Shown one piece after another: positions 1 to 7,491 of a DNA stretch of 35,328 bases. Within the stretch, counting starts at the first letter, position 1. Each line of letters opens with the position of its first letter. The stretch lies in the NCBI GenBank assembly GCA_023399375.1, contig JAEWPX010000084.1, positions 1 to 35,328 on the forward strand, written 5' to 3'. The notes under the pieces were generated by a model, which was not told the DNA's origin, made no database searches, and was given only the letters and a program-made list of their open reading frames with translations. The position numbers and the translations under genes are program-made. This DNA comes from Pseudomonadota bacterium (GTDB lineage: Bacteria; Desulfobacterota; Desulfovibrionia; Desulfovibrionales; Desulfovibrionaceae).

Positions 1-720
1 GTCTCCGGCCGCGCCGAAGCCCTCCAGGGGGCGTCGTCCAAGGATTTTCCCGTGGCCGCCTGCCGGCAGCTGGTGTTGGTCACGGCCCAGGATTTCGCGG
101 CGACGAAGGGCTTGTTGCGCCGTTTCAGCCGCCAGGGTCCGGACGCGCCCTGGCGCGAGGAAGGGGCGGCGACGCCGTGTACCCTCGGCCGCCATGGCCT
201 CGGCATCGGGCGCGGCCTTGTTCCCCTGTCCGGGGGACCGGAGAAAAAGCAAGGTGACGGTCGCACGCCGGCCGGGTTATTCAGCCTGCCCGAAGCCTTC
301 GGCTATGCCGACGCGGCCGCGGCCAAGGCCGCGGGAGTGCGCCTTCCTTATCAGCCGCTGACGGACCGCACGGCCTGCGTGACCGATGCCGCATCGCCGC
401 TTTTCGGCCGGGTCGTCGGCCCGGATGCGCGCACCGCCGCAGGCGTGACCCGCCAGGAGCGCATGGTGCGCGACGACCGGGCCAACGTCTGGGGCGTGGT
501 CATCGGCCACAACCGCGACGCGTCCGATCCCGGGGCCGGCGCCTGCGTCTTTCTCAACATGCGCCCGGCGTCCGGCCAGCCCACCGGCGGGGCCGTAGGC
601 TGTCCCGAGGAGGTCGCGGCGGGGATTGCGGCCTGGCTCGACCCGGCGGCCGCCCCGGTCGTGGCCGTGCTGCCCGAGCGGCTCTACCGCGAGGGCCGGC
701 AGGGCTGGGGATTGCCGTAG
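1..720 (+). CDS. L,D-transpeptidase family protein, 5' partial
   Basis: The frame is open from base 1, so the gene starts before the window; the GTG at 52 is only the first internal candidate. Numbering from that GTG, a GDGRTPAG stretch (about residues 68-75) and a later G-H (His153) followed about 30 residues on by GGAVGC (Cys184) match the YkuD-type L,D-transpeptidase pattern, in which a His and a nucleophilic Cys act in peptidoglycan cross-linking or lipoprotein attachment. A signal peptide, if present, lies outside the window. The gene converges on the next one with a 3 bp gap and no visible terminator between them. The family call is fairly firm; substrate and physiological role are not visible. 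Confidence 0.85.
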   Translation, partial: VSGRAEALQGASSKDFPVAACRQLVLVTAQDFAATKGLLRRFSRQGPDAPWREEGAATPCTLGRHGLGIGRGLVPLSGGPEKKQGDGRTPAGLFSLPEAFGYADAAAAKAAGVRLPYQPLTDRTACVTDAASPLFGRVVGPDARTAAGVTRQERMVRDDRANVWGVVIGHNRDASDPGAGACVFLNMRPASGQPTGGAVGCPEEVAAGIAAWLDPAAAPVVAVLPERLYREGRQGWGLP

Positions 721-723
721 AAT

Positions 724-1533
724 TTACGGCATGGGATGGCGCTTGCGCCTAAGCCCCTCTTCGATGCCGAAAAAGACCAGCTCCAGCCAGTCGAGGCCGA
801 AGTCGAGCGCGGCTTCCTCGTCGGCCAGGACGCGCGCCTTGCGCGCCTCGTCGATTTCCACCAGCCGGAACAAGTCCATCTTGGCGATGAACTTCTGGAA
901 TTCGTCGGGCTGATAGAGCGCCAGCCAGACCATCTGCTCCTGCTTGTCCGTGAGCCGCGCCCCCTTGCCCCGGGCCAGGGACATGAGCATCATGTAGCGG
1001 TCGTTGCAGCGGTTGTAGAGAGCGAGATCCTGGTCGGCGAGCCAGCCCGCGGCGTCCCAGGCCGTCGCTTCCTCGAAGCCCCGGCAATGGGGCTCGCGCA
1101 CCACGAAGAACTGCTCCACGACCTTCCCGTCCTCGCCCATCCGGCTGGCCCGGCCCAGGGGATAGGTGCGGCAGGCTCCGGGGCGGTCGGGGTAGACCTT
1201 GCAGCCCTCGGGCGAGACGAACGGACAGCGCTTGAGCCGTTCCTCGCGCATCTTGAGCCGCGGCATGGGAAAGCCCGAGTCCGGGATCGTGATCCGCAGG
1301 GCGAAATGCGTGAGGAAATCCGTCGAGGATATGGAAAGCGCCCGACGCAGGCGCAGCATGTCGTAGGGCGTGAGCATGAGCGTCAGGTCCGAACAGCAGG
1401 CATTGAAGCAGGGCACTTCGGGATGGCAGGCGAAACGGAAGGACTCCCCGGGCTTGAGCTCCGGCAGGGAGTTGAGGAAGGCGTCGGTGGCGTCGGCTTC
1501 GGTTTCGGCCAGGGCGTCGTTTAAATCTTTCAT
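724..1533 (-). CDS. YkgJ-family cysteine cluster protein
   Basis: A 269-residue soluble protein. Cys36, Cys42, Cys46 and Cys47 near the N-terminus, followed later by CPFVSPEGC and a further Cys in GACRTYPLGR, form the cysteine pattern of the YkgJ/CxxxCxxCC family, thought to bind zinc or an iron-sulfur cluster; the biochemical role of the family is not settled. I chose the ATG at 1533 because AAGGAG lies about 8 bases upstream and the protein reads naturally from MKDLNDAL; a longer in-frame start at 1644 has no support. It is divergent from the RsbW-like gene across a 368-base gap and converges on the transpeptidase gene. Confidence 0.85.
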   Translation of the reverse strand: MKDLNDALAETEADATDAFLNSLPELKPGESFRFACHPEVPCFNACCSDLTLMLTPYDMLRLRRALSISSTDFLTHFALRITIPDSGFPMPRLKMREERLKRCPFVSPEGCKVYPDRPGACRTYPLGRASRMGEDGKVVEQFFVVREPHCRGFEEATAWDAAGWLADQDLALYNRCNDRYMMLMSLARGKGARLTDKQEQMVWLALYQPDEFQKFIAKMDLFRLVEIDEARKARVLADEEAALDFGLDWLELVFFGIEEGLRRKRHPMP

Positions 1534-1720
1534 GCGGCATGGCTCCTTGCCCGGGCCTTCTACGTCCCCGCACGCGCCTTGGCAACCGCCGGCCGCGCGG
1601 ATGCGTCCTCTCGGACTCCGGTATCCATGCCGCCATATTTTCAAGGCAACAGCCTACACGATGGTGTTTTGTCCCGACAATACGCCCGGCTGCGCCCGGC
1701 CCCCGGCGCGCAGCCCCGCC

Positions 1721-1749
1721 TTGACAGTGGGGCGAAAAACGGAAATTGA
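1721..1749 (+). promoter_or_regulatory. Possible sigma-70 promoter for the ATPase-STAS operon
   Basis: TTGACA at 1721-1726 is a perfect -35 hexamer; 17 bases on is AATTGA, a poor -10. It is the only good -35 in the gap. The transcript would carry about 140 bases of structured leader before the ATG at 1902. Weak call. Confidence 0.25.
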
Positions 1750-1864
1750 CGGGGATCGGTCAGGAGCCGGCGGCGTCCCGACGGACTGGGACGCGCAGAG
1801 GGGAGCCGGCTGCCGGCGGTCGCGCGCCGCGCTGCGTCAGGCGCGGCAAACATGCCTGCGGCCT

Positions 1865-1885
1865 GGGCCGGCTATGAGCCGGCCC
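1865..1885 (+). other. 9-bp leader hairpin
   Basis: GGGCCGGCT, loop ATG, AGCCGGCCC: a perfect stem ending 16 bases before the start codon of the RsbW-like gene. No T-run follows, so it is not an intrinsic terminator. Its closeness to a start codon with only a weak Shine-Dalgarno suggests it could affect translation or RNA stability; this is inference. Confidence 0.5.
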
Positions 1886-1901
1886 TCCGCTCGGGGTCAG
1901 G

Positions 1902-2318
1902 ATGGAACCGGGTTTTACCCTGCGACTCGACAACCGCCTGCTGGAACTCGACCGCCTCGCCGACGCGGTGGAGGCGTTCGGCGAGGCCCACGGCCTTGCC
2001 GCCAAGCTGCGCTTCCAGGTGCGACTGGTTCTCGACGAACTGCTGACCAACATCATCAATTATGGCTACGGCGACGAAAATGCGCACAGCATTGCCGTGG
2101 CCATGGGGCAGGAGGGGCGTCGGCTGCGCTTCGTCATCGAAGACGACGCCCGGCCTTTCGATCCACTGACGGCCGGGGCTCCGGACCTGGGCTCCCCGGT
2201 TGAGCAGCGCCAGATCGGGGGCCTCGGCATCCATCTGGTGCGCTCGATCATGGATCGCGTCGCCTACGAGAGGGTGGGCGGCACGAATCGTCTGATACTT
2301 GAGAAGGATATCGATTAA
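1902..2318 (+). CDS. RsbW-like ATP-binding protein (anti-sigma factor/serine kinase type)
   Basis: A 138-residue protein that is almost entirely one GHKL ATPase domain of the HATPase_c_2 type: N-box E46LLTN50, a G1-like IEDDARPFDP around residue 82, and a G2 GGLGIHLV at 106-113. Proteins like this act as anti-sigma factors or as kinases that phosphorylate a STAS partner on serine. The next gene, 18 bases downstream, encodes such a STAS protein, so the two very likely form a partner-switching pair. The Shine-Dalgarno is weak (CGGGGT) and a strong hairpin lies just upstream. No sigma factor gene is adjacent, so the final target is unknown. Confidence 0.85.
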   Translation: MEPGFTLRLDNRLLELDRLADAVEAFGEAHGLAAKLRFQVRLVLDELLTNIINYGYGDENAHSIAVAMGQEGRRLRFVIEDDARPFDPLTAGAPDLGSPVEQRQIGGLGIHLVRSIMDRVAYERVGGTNRLILEKDID

Positions 2319-2336
2319 CGCAAAAGGGGTGGGGCC

Positions 2337-2672
2337 ATGCAACTCGTGGAGAAGGAGAGCGGCGAAGTCACCGTGCTGGAGCTCGGGGGACGCCTGGACA
2401 GCAATACGTCCAAAGTGCTCGAAGACAAGGTCATGGAGATATTGGGGCAGGGGAAGAAAAAGGTCCTTATGGACTTCAAGGACGTGGACTACATCAATTC
2501 CACGGGACTGCGCGTGTTGCTTCTCGCCCTGCAGCAACTCAAGAAGACCCAGGGCAAGCTCGTGTTGTCCACCATCAAGGACTACATGAAGGAAGTTTTC
2601 GAAATCTCCGGTTATACGGAAATTTTTCCGATCTACGCCACCCAAGAGGAAGCCTTGGGCCATTTCGCCTGA
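2337..2672 (+). CDS. STAS-domain anti-sigma factor antagonist
   Basis: A 111-residue single STAS domain (RsbV/SpoIIAA type). The conserved stretch DYINSTGLRVLL contains Ser55, the position phosphorylated by the cognate kinase in this family. Unphosphorylated antagonist binds and sequesters the anti-sigma/ATPase partner. It follows the RsbW-like gene by 18 bases, with a GGGGTGGGG ribosome-binding site, and the pair is clearly one transcription unit. The resetting phosphatase would be a SpoIIE/PP2C enzyme; one is encoded about 6 kb away on the other strand (8351-10459), though nothing in the sequence proves that they interact. Confidence 0.9.
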   Translation: MQLVEKESGEVTVLELGGRLDSNTSKVLEDKVMEILGQGKKKVLMDFKDVDYINSTGLRVLLLALQQLKKTQGKLVLSTIKDYMKEVFEISGYTEIFPIYATQEEALGHFA

Positions 2673-2786
2673 GGCCGCCTTTGGCCGCACCGTAGAGCGA
2701 GTCCCTTGTCCCCGGAAGGCCCAGGCGCGGCTTCCGGAGGCGCAAACCACGTCGGGGCAGGTCGTCCCCGGGGAGAAGCCGTCGCC

Positions 2787-3431
2787 ATGCATGCCTTTCT
2801 TCGCCATCTGCCGCGTGCGCTGGCCGCATGCGCCCTGGCGCTTAGCCTTCTCGTTCCCGCACCGGGCGCGCGTGCCGCGGACGGGCCCATGGAACTTGCC
2901 GGCATCAGGCTCGGGGCGTCCGTGGACGAGCTGGCCGGAAAGCTCGTTTCCCCCGTCGTCGACCACTCGCCCCAGCGGCCGTCCATCGGCGTCGTGGCCG
3001 TGGCGCCCCTTCCGGGCTATCGCAGCGGCTACGTCGATGTGGGGCTTTGCGCCAAACCCGGGAGGATCGTGCGCATCAAGATGAACTATGCCGACGATTC
3101 CCTGGCGTTTTTCAACAAGCTCATGACCGCCCTCAAGCAGCGTTACGGCGAACCCAGGGAATGGCGCGGCAACGCCTTCGGCACGCTGCGCACCTGGAAA
3201 TGGGGACTGCGCGGCCCGGGCGGCGAACCGGTGAGCCTGATCCTCATGCACTACGAGGGCGAGGACGGGGCGTTCACAGACGGCAACTCCATCCGCATCG
3301 CGGCGACATCCATGGTGCGTGAAGAGGAACTGTGCCGCGCGGCCGAGAAAAAGGCCCCGGGCGCGGGCGGTTCCGCCCAGCTGGCCGTGGACGCCGAGGC
3401 CCTCGGCCTGGACTGGTTTTTGCCCCATTAA
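2787..3431 (+). CDS. Secreted protein of unknown function
   Basis: A 214-residue protein beginning with a clear signal peptide: basic start (MHAFLRHLPR), hydrophobic core and a likely cleavage after GARAADG. I took the ATG at 2787 because it gives this signal peptide and has GGGAGA about 10 bases upstream. The mature part starts with a G-[IL]-[RK]-L-G-A-S-V-DEL segment like those of small periplasmic proteins that begin with a short beta-helix unit, but I cannot name the family. It lies 114 bases after the STAS gene and 21 bases before the dynamin-like GTPase gene, so co-expression with the GTPase is likely. Confidence 0.7.
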   Translation: MHAFLRHLPRALAACALALSLLVPAPGARAADGPMELAGIRLGASVDELAGKLVSPVVDHSPQRPSIGVVAVAPLPGYRSGYVDVGLCAKPGRIVRIKMNYADDSLAFFNKLMTALKQRYGEPREWRGNAFGTLRTWKWGLRGPGGEPVSLILMHYEGEDGAFTDGNSIRIAATSMVREEELCRAAEKKAPGAGGSAQLAVDAEALGLDWFLPH

Positions 3432-3452
3432 CGGACGGTCCTGGGAGAGAGC

Positions 3453-5156
3453 GTGGGGAATTCGCTGCTTGAATCGCGGTTTCTCGACCGTCGGGCCGAG
3501 CTGTCCGGGCTTATGGGGCGGCTTGGCGAGCTGACGGCCCGCTGCGGTCGGGCCGATTTGGAAAAGGTCGCGGCGGAGCTCGCCGCCCATGCCCTGGAAC
3601 CGTTCCTCTTCGTGGTCGTCGGCGAGGTCAAGACCGGCAAGAGCAGCCTGATAAACGCCTTGCTCGGCGCGAACGTGACCGACGTCGCGCCGGACCCCTG
3701 CACGGACCGCATCCGCATCATCGGTTTCGGCGACGCGCCCGGCGAAACGCCCGAGGGGCCGTTGCTGACGCGCGTGGCCTTGGGCAACCCCCTTCTCGAC
3801 GGCCTGGCCATCGTCGACACCCCGGGCGTGGACAGCATCATCGACCGGCACCAGGAGATCACCGAGGAGTTCATTCCCCGCGCCGACCTCGTGCTGTTCG
3901 TCTTTTCGGCGCTCAGTCCCTATTCCCGCTCGGCATGGGAATTTTTCGATCTCGCTTCCGCGACCTGGCGGCGCAACGTCGCCTTCGCCCTGACCCAGGC
4001 GGATCTGGCGAGCGAGGAGCAGATCGCGGTCAATTCCACCCGCCTGCGCGAACTGGCCACCTCCCGGGGCGTGGCCGAACCGCGTATTTTCCTCGTGTCC
4101 GCTACCAAAAGCCTTGCCGATCCCGAGGCCGGGGGCATCGAGGCCCTGCGCCGCCACATCCGCGCGCTGACCGCTTCGGGCGGGCATTTTGCCGCCAAGC
4201 TCGACGCCACCCGCCGCGCGGCCGAGCGGGTGCTTACCGGGCTGTCGGAGACCCTGGACGGCCGGGCGCGCGAGCTCGACGCCGACGCGGCCGAGGCCGC
4301 GCGCATCGCCAAGCGGCTGGACGCCGCCCGGCTGGCCGCCGGCCGCGAGGCCGAGGTGCTGCGTACGCGGGTCGAGGCGGCCTATACGCGGCTTTCCGGC
4401 GCATTCGAGGCGGCGTTCGCCCGCGAGCTGACTTTCGGCGGTATGATCGGCCGCTCCTTTGCCGGCATGTTCCGGCGCAAGGCCGAGGCCGGGCCGGCGG
4501 CGCGGCTGCGCGAACTTGGCGAGGGCTTCGCCCGCGACCTCGAGCGCGAGGTGGAGGCCATTGCGCGTCAGGGCGCGCAGCACGTGTTCGAGAGCGTGAC
4601 CGGCTCGGTGCGCATGCTCGTGGACGAGTTGCGCCGGCGGCGCGAAGGGGAGGGGCTTTCGGCCGACGCGCTTGGCGAACAGCGCGACCGCGTGCTTGCC
4701 GAAACCGTCGAGCGGGTGGAGGCGCTCCTTGCCGATGGCGGGCCGCTGTCCGGCATCGACCCGGGCAGCGTCACGGGCATGGACCCCAAGGCGACGATCG
4801 GCGGGGCGCTGGTGGTGCTCGGCACGATTTTCGCCGTGGCAGTCAAGGGGACGGTCCTCGACGTTACTGGCGGCGTGGTCGCGGCGCTCGGCGCGCTGCT
4901 CGCCGGCAGCGCGCTTTTCTGGCAGCGCCCGCGCGTGCTGCGCGAGATGCGCCGGCGGCTGGCCGCCGGCGGCGAGCGCCTGCGCCTGGAACTCGACGAA
5001 CGCCTCGCCGCCCGGCTGGACCGGATATTCCGCGAACTCGACGCCCGCTTCGCGCCCTTTTTCGAGGACATCGACGCCCGTCGTCAGGCCCTTGCCGACC
5101 TCACGGCCCGGCGTGACGCCCTGGCGACGGCGCTTGCCGATTTCAATCCCGACTGA
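3453..5156 (+). CDS. Dynamin-like GTPase with C-terminal membrane segment
   Basis: A 567-residue protein starting at a GTG behind GGGAGAGA. The N-terminal third is a dynamin-superfamily G domain: G1 GEVKTGKS (57-64), G2 Thr84, G3 DTPG (122-125) and G4 TQAD (181-184, a variant of NKxD). The middle is long, charged and alanine/arginine-rich, consistent with a helical stalk. Near residues 448-490 there are two adjacent hydrophobic stretches (IGGALVVLGTIFAVAV and VVAALGALLAGSALF), probably a membrane paddle or hairpin. Bacterial dynamins remodel or protect membranes and often come in pairs; only one is present here. Its 3' end overlaps the convergent nuclease-fold gene by 14 bases. Confidence 0.85.
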   Translation: MGNSLLESRFLDRRAELSGLMGRLGELTARCGRADLEKVAAELAAHALEPFLFVVVGEVKTGKSSLINALLGANVTDVAPDPCTDRIRIIGFGDAPGETPEGPLLTRVALGNPLLDGLAIVDTPGVDSIIDRHQEITEEFIPRADLVLFVFSALSPYSRSAWEFFDLASATWRRNVAFALTQADLASEEQIAVNSTRLRELATSRGVAEPRIFLVSATKSLADPEAGGIEALRRHIRALTASGGHFAAKLDATRRAAERVLTGLSETLDGRARELDADAAEAARIAKRLDAARLAAGREAEVLRTRVEAAYTRLSGAFEAAFARELTFGGMIGRSFAGMFRRKAEAGPAARLRELGEGFARDLEREVEAIARQGAQHVFESVTGSVRMLVDELRRRREGEGLSADALGEQRDRVLAETVERVEALLADGGPLSGIDPGSVTGMDPKATIGGALVVLGTIFAVAVKGTVLDVTGGVVAALGALLAGSALFWQRPRVLREMRRRLAAGGERLRLELDERLAARLDRIFRELDARFAPFFEDIDARRQALADLTARRDALATALADFNPD

Positions 5157-5586
5157 CGCCCGGCCGCGTCCCGCGCGGCGCACTCTCCGGCAGCCCAAGC
5201 GCTGTGGCCACGTCGCGCCCGCCGACCGCGATGGCGGCGTCGAGGCGGAAATACTTGTCACGCTTGAGTCCCGAAAGCGTCACCGCCGTTCCCGGCGGCA
5301 GCAAGGCGATCATGGCGTCGCGGGCCCGTTGCGCGGCCAGCCGCACGTCCGGGGCCTTGTCCCGCAGCTCCGGCGCATCGACCCCGGCCAGGCGCACGCG
5401 AATCTGTTTGCCTATAATGTCCGGATATTCCGGAATGTCCACCACCACCGTGTCCCCGTCGCACACGCGCACCACAACCGCCGTGATACTTCCGTAATCG
5501 CGGGAGTTTTGCGCCATGGCGCGCACCGCGCCAAGCGCAATGCAGACGGCCAGCAGGCAGGCTGGCAGGCGTGAGGATATGAACAT
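5143..5586 (-). CDS. Thermonuclease-like (SNase-fold) secreted protein
   Basis: A 147-residue protein with an N-terminal signal peptide (hydrophobic residues about 8-22, cleavage near AMAQN). The mature part has the staphylococcal-nuclease signatures VCDGDTV, RVRLAGVDAPEL and a later DKYFRLDA segment, covering the calcium-binding Asp and candidates for the catalytic Arg/Glu/Arg set. It should act outside the cytoplasm on nucleic acid, or be a degenerate relative; the C-terminal part is short. The start at 5586 lacks a clear Shine-Dalgarno but gives the signal peptide. It overlaps the dynamin-like gene tail to tail by 14 bases. Confidence 0.8.
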   Translation of the reverse strand: MFISSRLPACLLAVCIALGAVRAMAQNSRDYGSITAVVVRVCDGDTVVVDIPEYPDIIGKQIRVRLAGVDAPELRDKAPDVRLAAQRARDAMIALLPPGTAVTLSGLKRDKYFRLDAAIAVGGRDVATALGLPESAPRGTRPGVSRD

Positions 5587-5589
5587 TTT

Positions 5590-5640
5590 TATCGATCGAC
5601 CTATTTAGTTGGAAATAGATCAACCGAACGAAAGGCGCAA
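5590..5640 (-). promoter_or_regulatory. AT-rich promoter region of the nuclease-fold gene
   Basis: A short AT-rich patch in a GC-rich genome, with a CTATTT/AAATAG inverted repeat around a 6-base loop (near 5599-5616). It lies just upstream of the start at 5586. No convincing spaced hexamer pair was found, so the exact promoter is not assigned. Confidence 0.3.
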
Positions 5641-5649
5641 GCAGAAGGG

Positions 5650-6054
5650 CTATTGCAGGGAGAGCAGCCCGAGGGTCACGAGCTTTTCGAGGAGTTCCGA
5701 GCGGTTGGGCGGCTTGACGAGGTAGGCGGCGACCTGGCCGTCGAAAAGCGCGGTCATGGTGTTCGTCTCGTCGTCCATGGAGGTGACCATGACGGCGCGC
5801 ATGCGGTTTTCCGGGGCGACGCCAGCGTCGTCCTCGACCTCCCGCAGGCGCACAAGGGTCTCGTGGCCGTCCATGTGCGGCATGATGATGTCCAGGAAGA
5901 CCACGTCGAAAGGCGCTCCCGACGCGATGGCCGTGCTTGCGGCGTCCACGGCCTCGGGGCCGCTGCCGCACAGAACGGTTTCGGCCAACCCGGCAAGGTG
6001 GGCCGCAAGCACTTGCCGGCTGGCCGGGTCGTCGTCCACCACAAGCACCCGCAT
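5650..6054 (-). CDS. Single-domain response regulator (CheY-like receiver)
   Basis: A 134-residue stand-alone receiver domain: acidic pocket D7-D9 (VVDDD), phospho-acceptor Asp55 in VVFLDIIMPHMDG, Thr91 in VMVTSMDDE and Lys114 in YLVKPP. It has no output domain, so it would work by protein-protein contact, like CheY or a phosphorelay intermediate. I used the ATG at 6054 because GGGGAGGA lies 8 bases upstream and the domain starts there; a longer frame up to 6153 adds only unlikely residues. No histidine kinase is adjacent, so its input is unknown. Confidence 0.9.
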   Translation of the reverse strand: MRVLVVDDDPASRQVLAAHLAGLAETVLCGSGPEAVDAASTAIASGAPFDVVFLDIIMPHMDGHETLVRLREVEDDAGVAPENRMRAVMVTSMDDETNTMTALFDGQVAAYLVKPPNRSELLEKLVTLGLLSLQ

Positions 6055-6240
6055 GACGTTTTCCTCCCCGATTTCGAAAAAATTCATACCGCAGCCGGCA
6101 GGTGGGCACAAGAGAAAAACAGGGGGGCTGGTGGTCACGGCGTGTGCGGTCACGCTTCATAGGGGATTCGGGTTGTTGTGCATGGCGGAGTTTGGGCGTA
6201 GGCCCGTGCATAAGACCAGAAAGTCCTAAAGGAGCGTCTC

Positions 6241-7095
6241 ATGGAACACATGCAGGACAACGGTATTGGCAAGACGGTACGCATCATGTCCATCAGGGGC
6301 ATTCCCTTCAAATGCCCTCTGCCTTCGGGAAAGAACGACACGTCTGCGTCCGAGGATGCGCCGGTGGCTTCTGCCGCCTCGCCCGCACCGGTGCAGTTGC
6401 AGCCCAGGCCGTCTCTCAAGGCCGCGGCAGCAGTGGGCGCGGACGTGGCGTTTCGCGTCAATGCGGGCTTTTGTCGCGACAACCTTCTGCCGGGACAGGC
6501 AAATCCGGCCTCGGGACGTTGCGCTTGGACCGGCGTCGCCGGCAAGGCGCAGCAGGAACTCATGAAGAGCCGTCGCGCGGTGCGCGTTTTCGCCGAGAAA
6601 ACGGTCGCTATGCGGGTGCTGCGCGGCCTTGTGGATGCCGCGAGTTTTCCGCTTCCCGGCGCAACGGCGGGACTGGCGCGCTTTGTCGTGCTGGAATCCG
6701 AAAACGCCATGGACAAGGCGTCGGAGCTGGCCGCGGCCTGGCTGCGCCGGGAAGGCCTCCTGGCCGACGGGTTGGCTCCGGAGGCCAAGGCCCGGAAAGT
6801 GGTCTTCGGCGGCGCGCCGCACATGGCCGTAGCCTACGGTCCCGCCGGCGACGACGCCGCGGTCGCTGCCTGTTCCCTGGCCGTGGCCCGCATGGAGTGG
6901 CTCGCCGCCGGACAGGGCCTTGCCACCTGTTTCGCCGGGGAGATCGTCCGCGCCGCCGCGGCGTGTCCGGAGCTGTTCGCGGCCATGGCCATTCCGTCTT
7001 CGGCAACGGTCTACGCCGCTATCTTCCTCGGCTATCCCGGTTCGCGAAACGCCGACCAGGAAAACGCCCCCGGCACCAGAATCACCTGGCTCTAG
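6241..7095 (+). CDS. Diverged nitroreductase-fold protein, no ferredoxin motif
   Basis: A 284-residue protein with a good AAGGAG site 7 bases before the ATG. From about residue 102 it aligns by eye with the nitroreductase domain of the downstream gene: SRRAVRVFAEKTV, then GAPHMAVAYGP, LAAGQGLATCFAG, VYAAIFLGYP and a final W-L. The usual flavin-contact segment (APTASN in the neighbour) is replaced by FPLPGATAG, and the first 100 residues are a low-complexity Ala/Pro/Ser region with scattered cysteines (FKCPLP, GFCRD, GRCAW) instead of a 4Fe-4S ferredoxin domain. It is probably an old duplicate with altered or lost cofactor binding. Fold is likely; activity is uncertain. Confidence 0.75.
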   Translation: MEHMQDNGIGKTVRIMSIRGIPFKCPLPSGKNDTSASEDAPVASAASPAPVQLQPRPSLKAAAAVGADVAFRVNAGFCRDNLLPGQANPASGRCAWTGVAGKAQQELMKSRRAVRVFAEKTVAMRVLRGLVDAASFPLPGATAGLARFVVLESENAMDKASELAAAWLRREGLLADGLAPEAKARKVVFGGAPHMAVAYGPAGDDAAVAACSLAVARMEWLAAGQGLATCFAGEIVRAAAACPELFAAMAIPSSATVYAAIFLGYPGSRNADQENAPGTRITWL

Positions 7096-7263
7096 GCCTG
7101 TCGCGTCCTCGAAAGCACCAAGCCGCGCGACTTGTCGCGCCGACCCGTACACGCGCATGGCGGGTCTCCCTTTCTCGAAGGGACCGTCGGCCGGCCCCGT
7201 CCCCTGCCTCCGGGTCCGGCCGTCGCTGCCCCGAATCGCTGCCGAAAGTTCGCGGAGATGGTC

Positions 7264-7330
7264 CGGGGAGATGCCTCCGGCGGCCAGAGAGCTGGCGTCC
7301 TCCGGACTCCCTTTCCGGTTTCGACGTTCC
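7264..7330 (+). repeat. Dispersed intergenic hairpin repeat, copy 1
   Basis: Starts with CGGGGAGATGCCTCCGGCGG and ends with GGACTCCCTTTCCGG. The imperfect stem spans CCAGAGAGC...GTCCTCCGG. This copy shares its right end type (GGACTCCCTTT) with copy 3. It lies 168 bases downstream of the diverged nitroreductase gene, in the same orientation. Confidence 0.7.
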
Positions 7331-7399
7331 CTGAATTTCCGATGACTCCCTGATTCCCTGCGCCCGGTTCCCTGGCGGTGGCCACGCCACTTGCGCGTG

Positions 7400-7483
7400 C
7401 CTTCTTGCAAACCGTCTCAGTCGCGGTACTCTCGCGCCCGACGACCGGCCGCGTGGTTGCGGCGGGGATGCGTTGCAAGAAGG
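7400..7483 (+). promoter_or_regulatory. Inverted repeat able to sequester the Shine-Dalgarno
   Basis: CCTTCTTGCAA (7400-7410) is the exact reverse complement of TTGCAAGAAGG (7473-7483). The right arm overlaps the AAGGAGG ribosome-binding site (7480-7486) of the gene starting at 7492, so pairing in the mRNA would hide it. Seen in sequence; a regulatory role is inference, and a chance match of this length somewhere in the window is possible. Confidence 0.35.
7405..7432 (+). promoter_or_regulatory. Weak promoter candidate
   Basis: TTGCAA, 16 bases, TACTCT. It overlaps the left arm of the inverted repeat; if this is the true promoter the left arm would not be transcribed and the RNA-switch idea would fail. 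Confidence 0.2.
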
Positions 7484-7491
7484 AGGTTGCG

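Larger units (their letters stand above)
1534..1901. other. Divergent intergenic region with hairpins
   Basis: This 368-base gap separates two divergent genes and should hold both promoters. I see no convincing small gene. A TTGACA lies at 1721-1726 on the plus strand. Two perfect inverted repeats follow in the leader of the ATPase gene: GCGTCCC/GGGACGC at 1773-1794 with an 8-base loop, and a 9-bp stem with an ATG loop at 1865-1885. Confidence 0.6.
7096..7491. other. Intergenic region with repeat and long-range inverted repeat
   Basis: This 396-base gap holds no convincing gene. A short stem GCGCGA/TCGCGC with a CTTG loop lies at 7125-7140, and TCCCTT/AAGGGA at 7167-7183. A copy of the dispersed hairpin repeat follows at 7264-7330. 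The end of the gap is the leader of the ferredoxin-nitroreductase gene, with an 11-bp inverted repeat (7400-7410 and 7473-7483) that reaches into the ribosome-binding site. Confidence 0.6.

Noticed and set aside
1641..1853. Small reverse frame in the 1534-1901 gap
   Set aside because: No ribosome-binding site, Arg/Ser/Pro-rich composition and no similarity that I recognise.
1872..5261. Very long antisense open frame (over 1100 codons) opposite the STAS, secreted and dynamin genes
   Set aside because: It lies opposite well-supported genes, has low-complexity His/Gly/Arg-rich composition and no domain; GC-rich DNA leaves such frames open by default.
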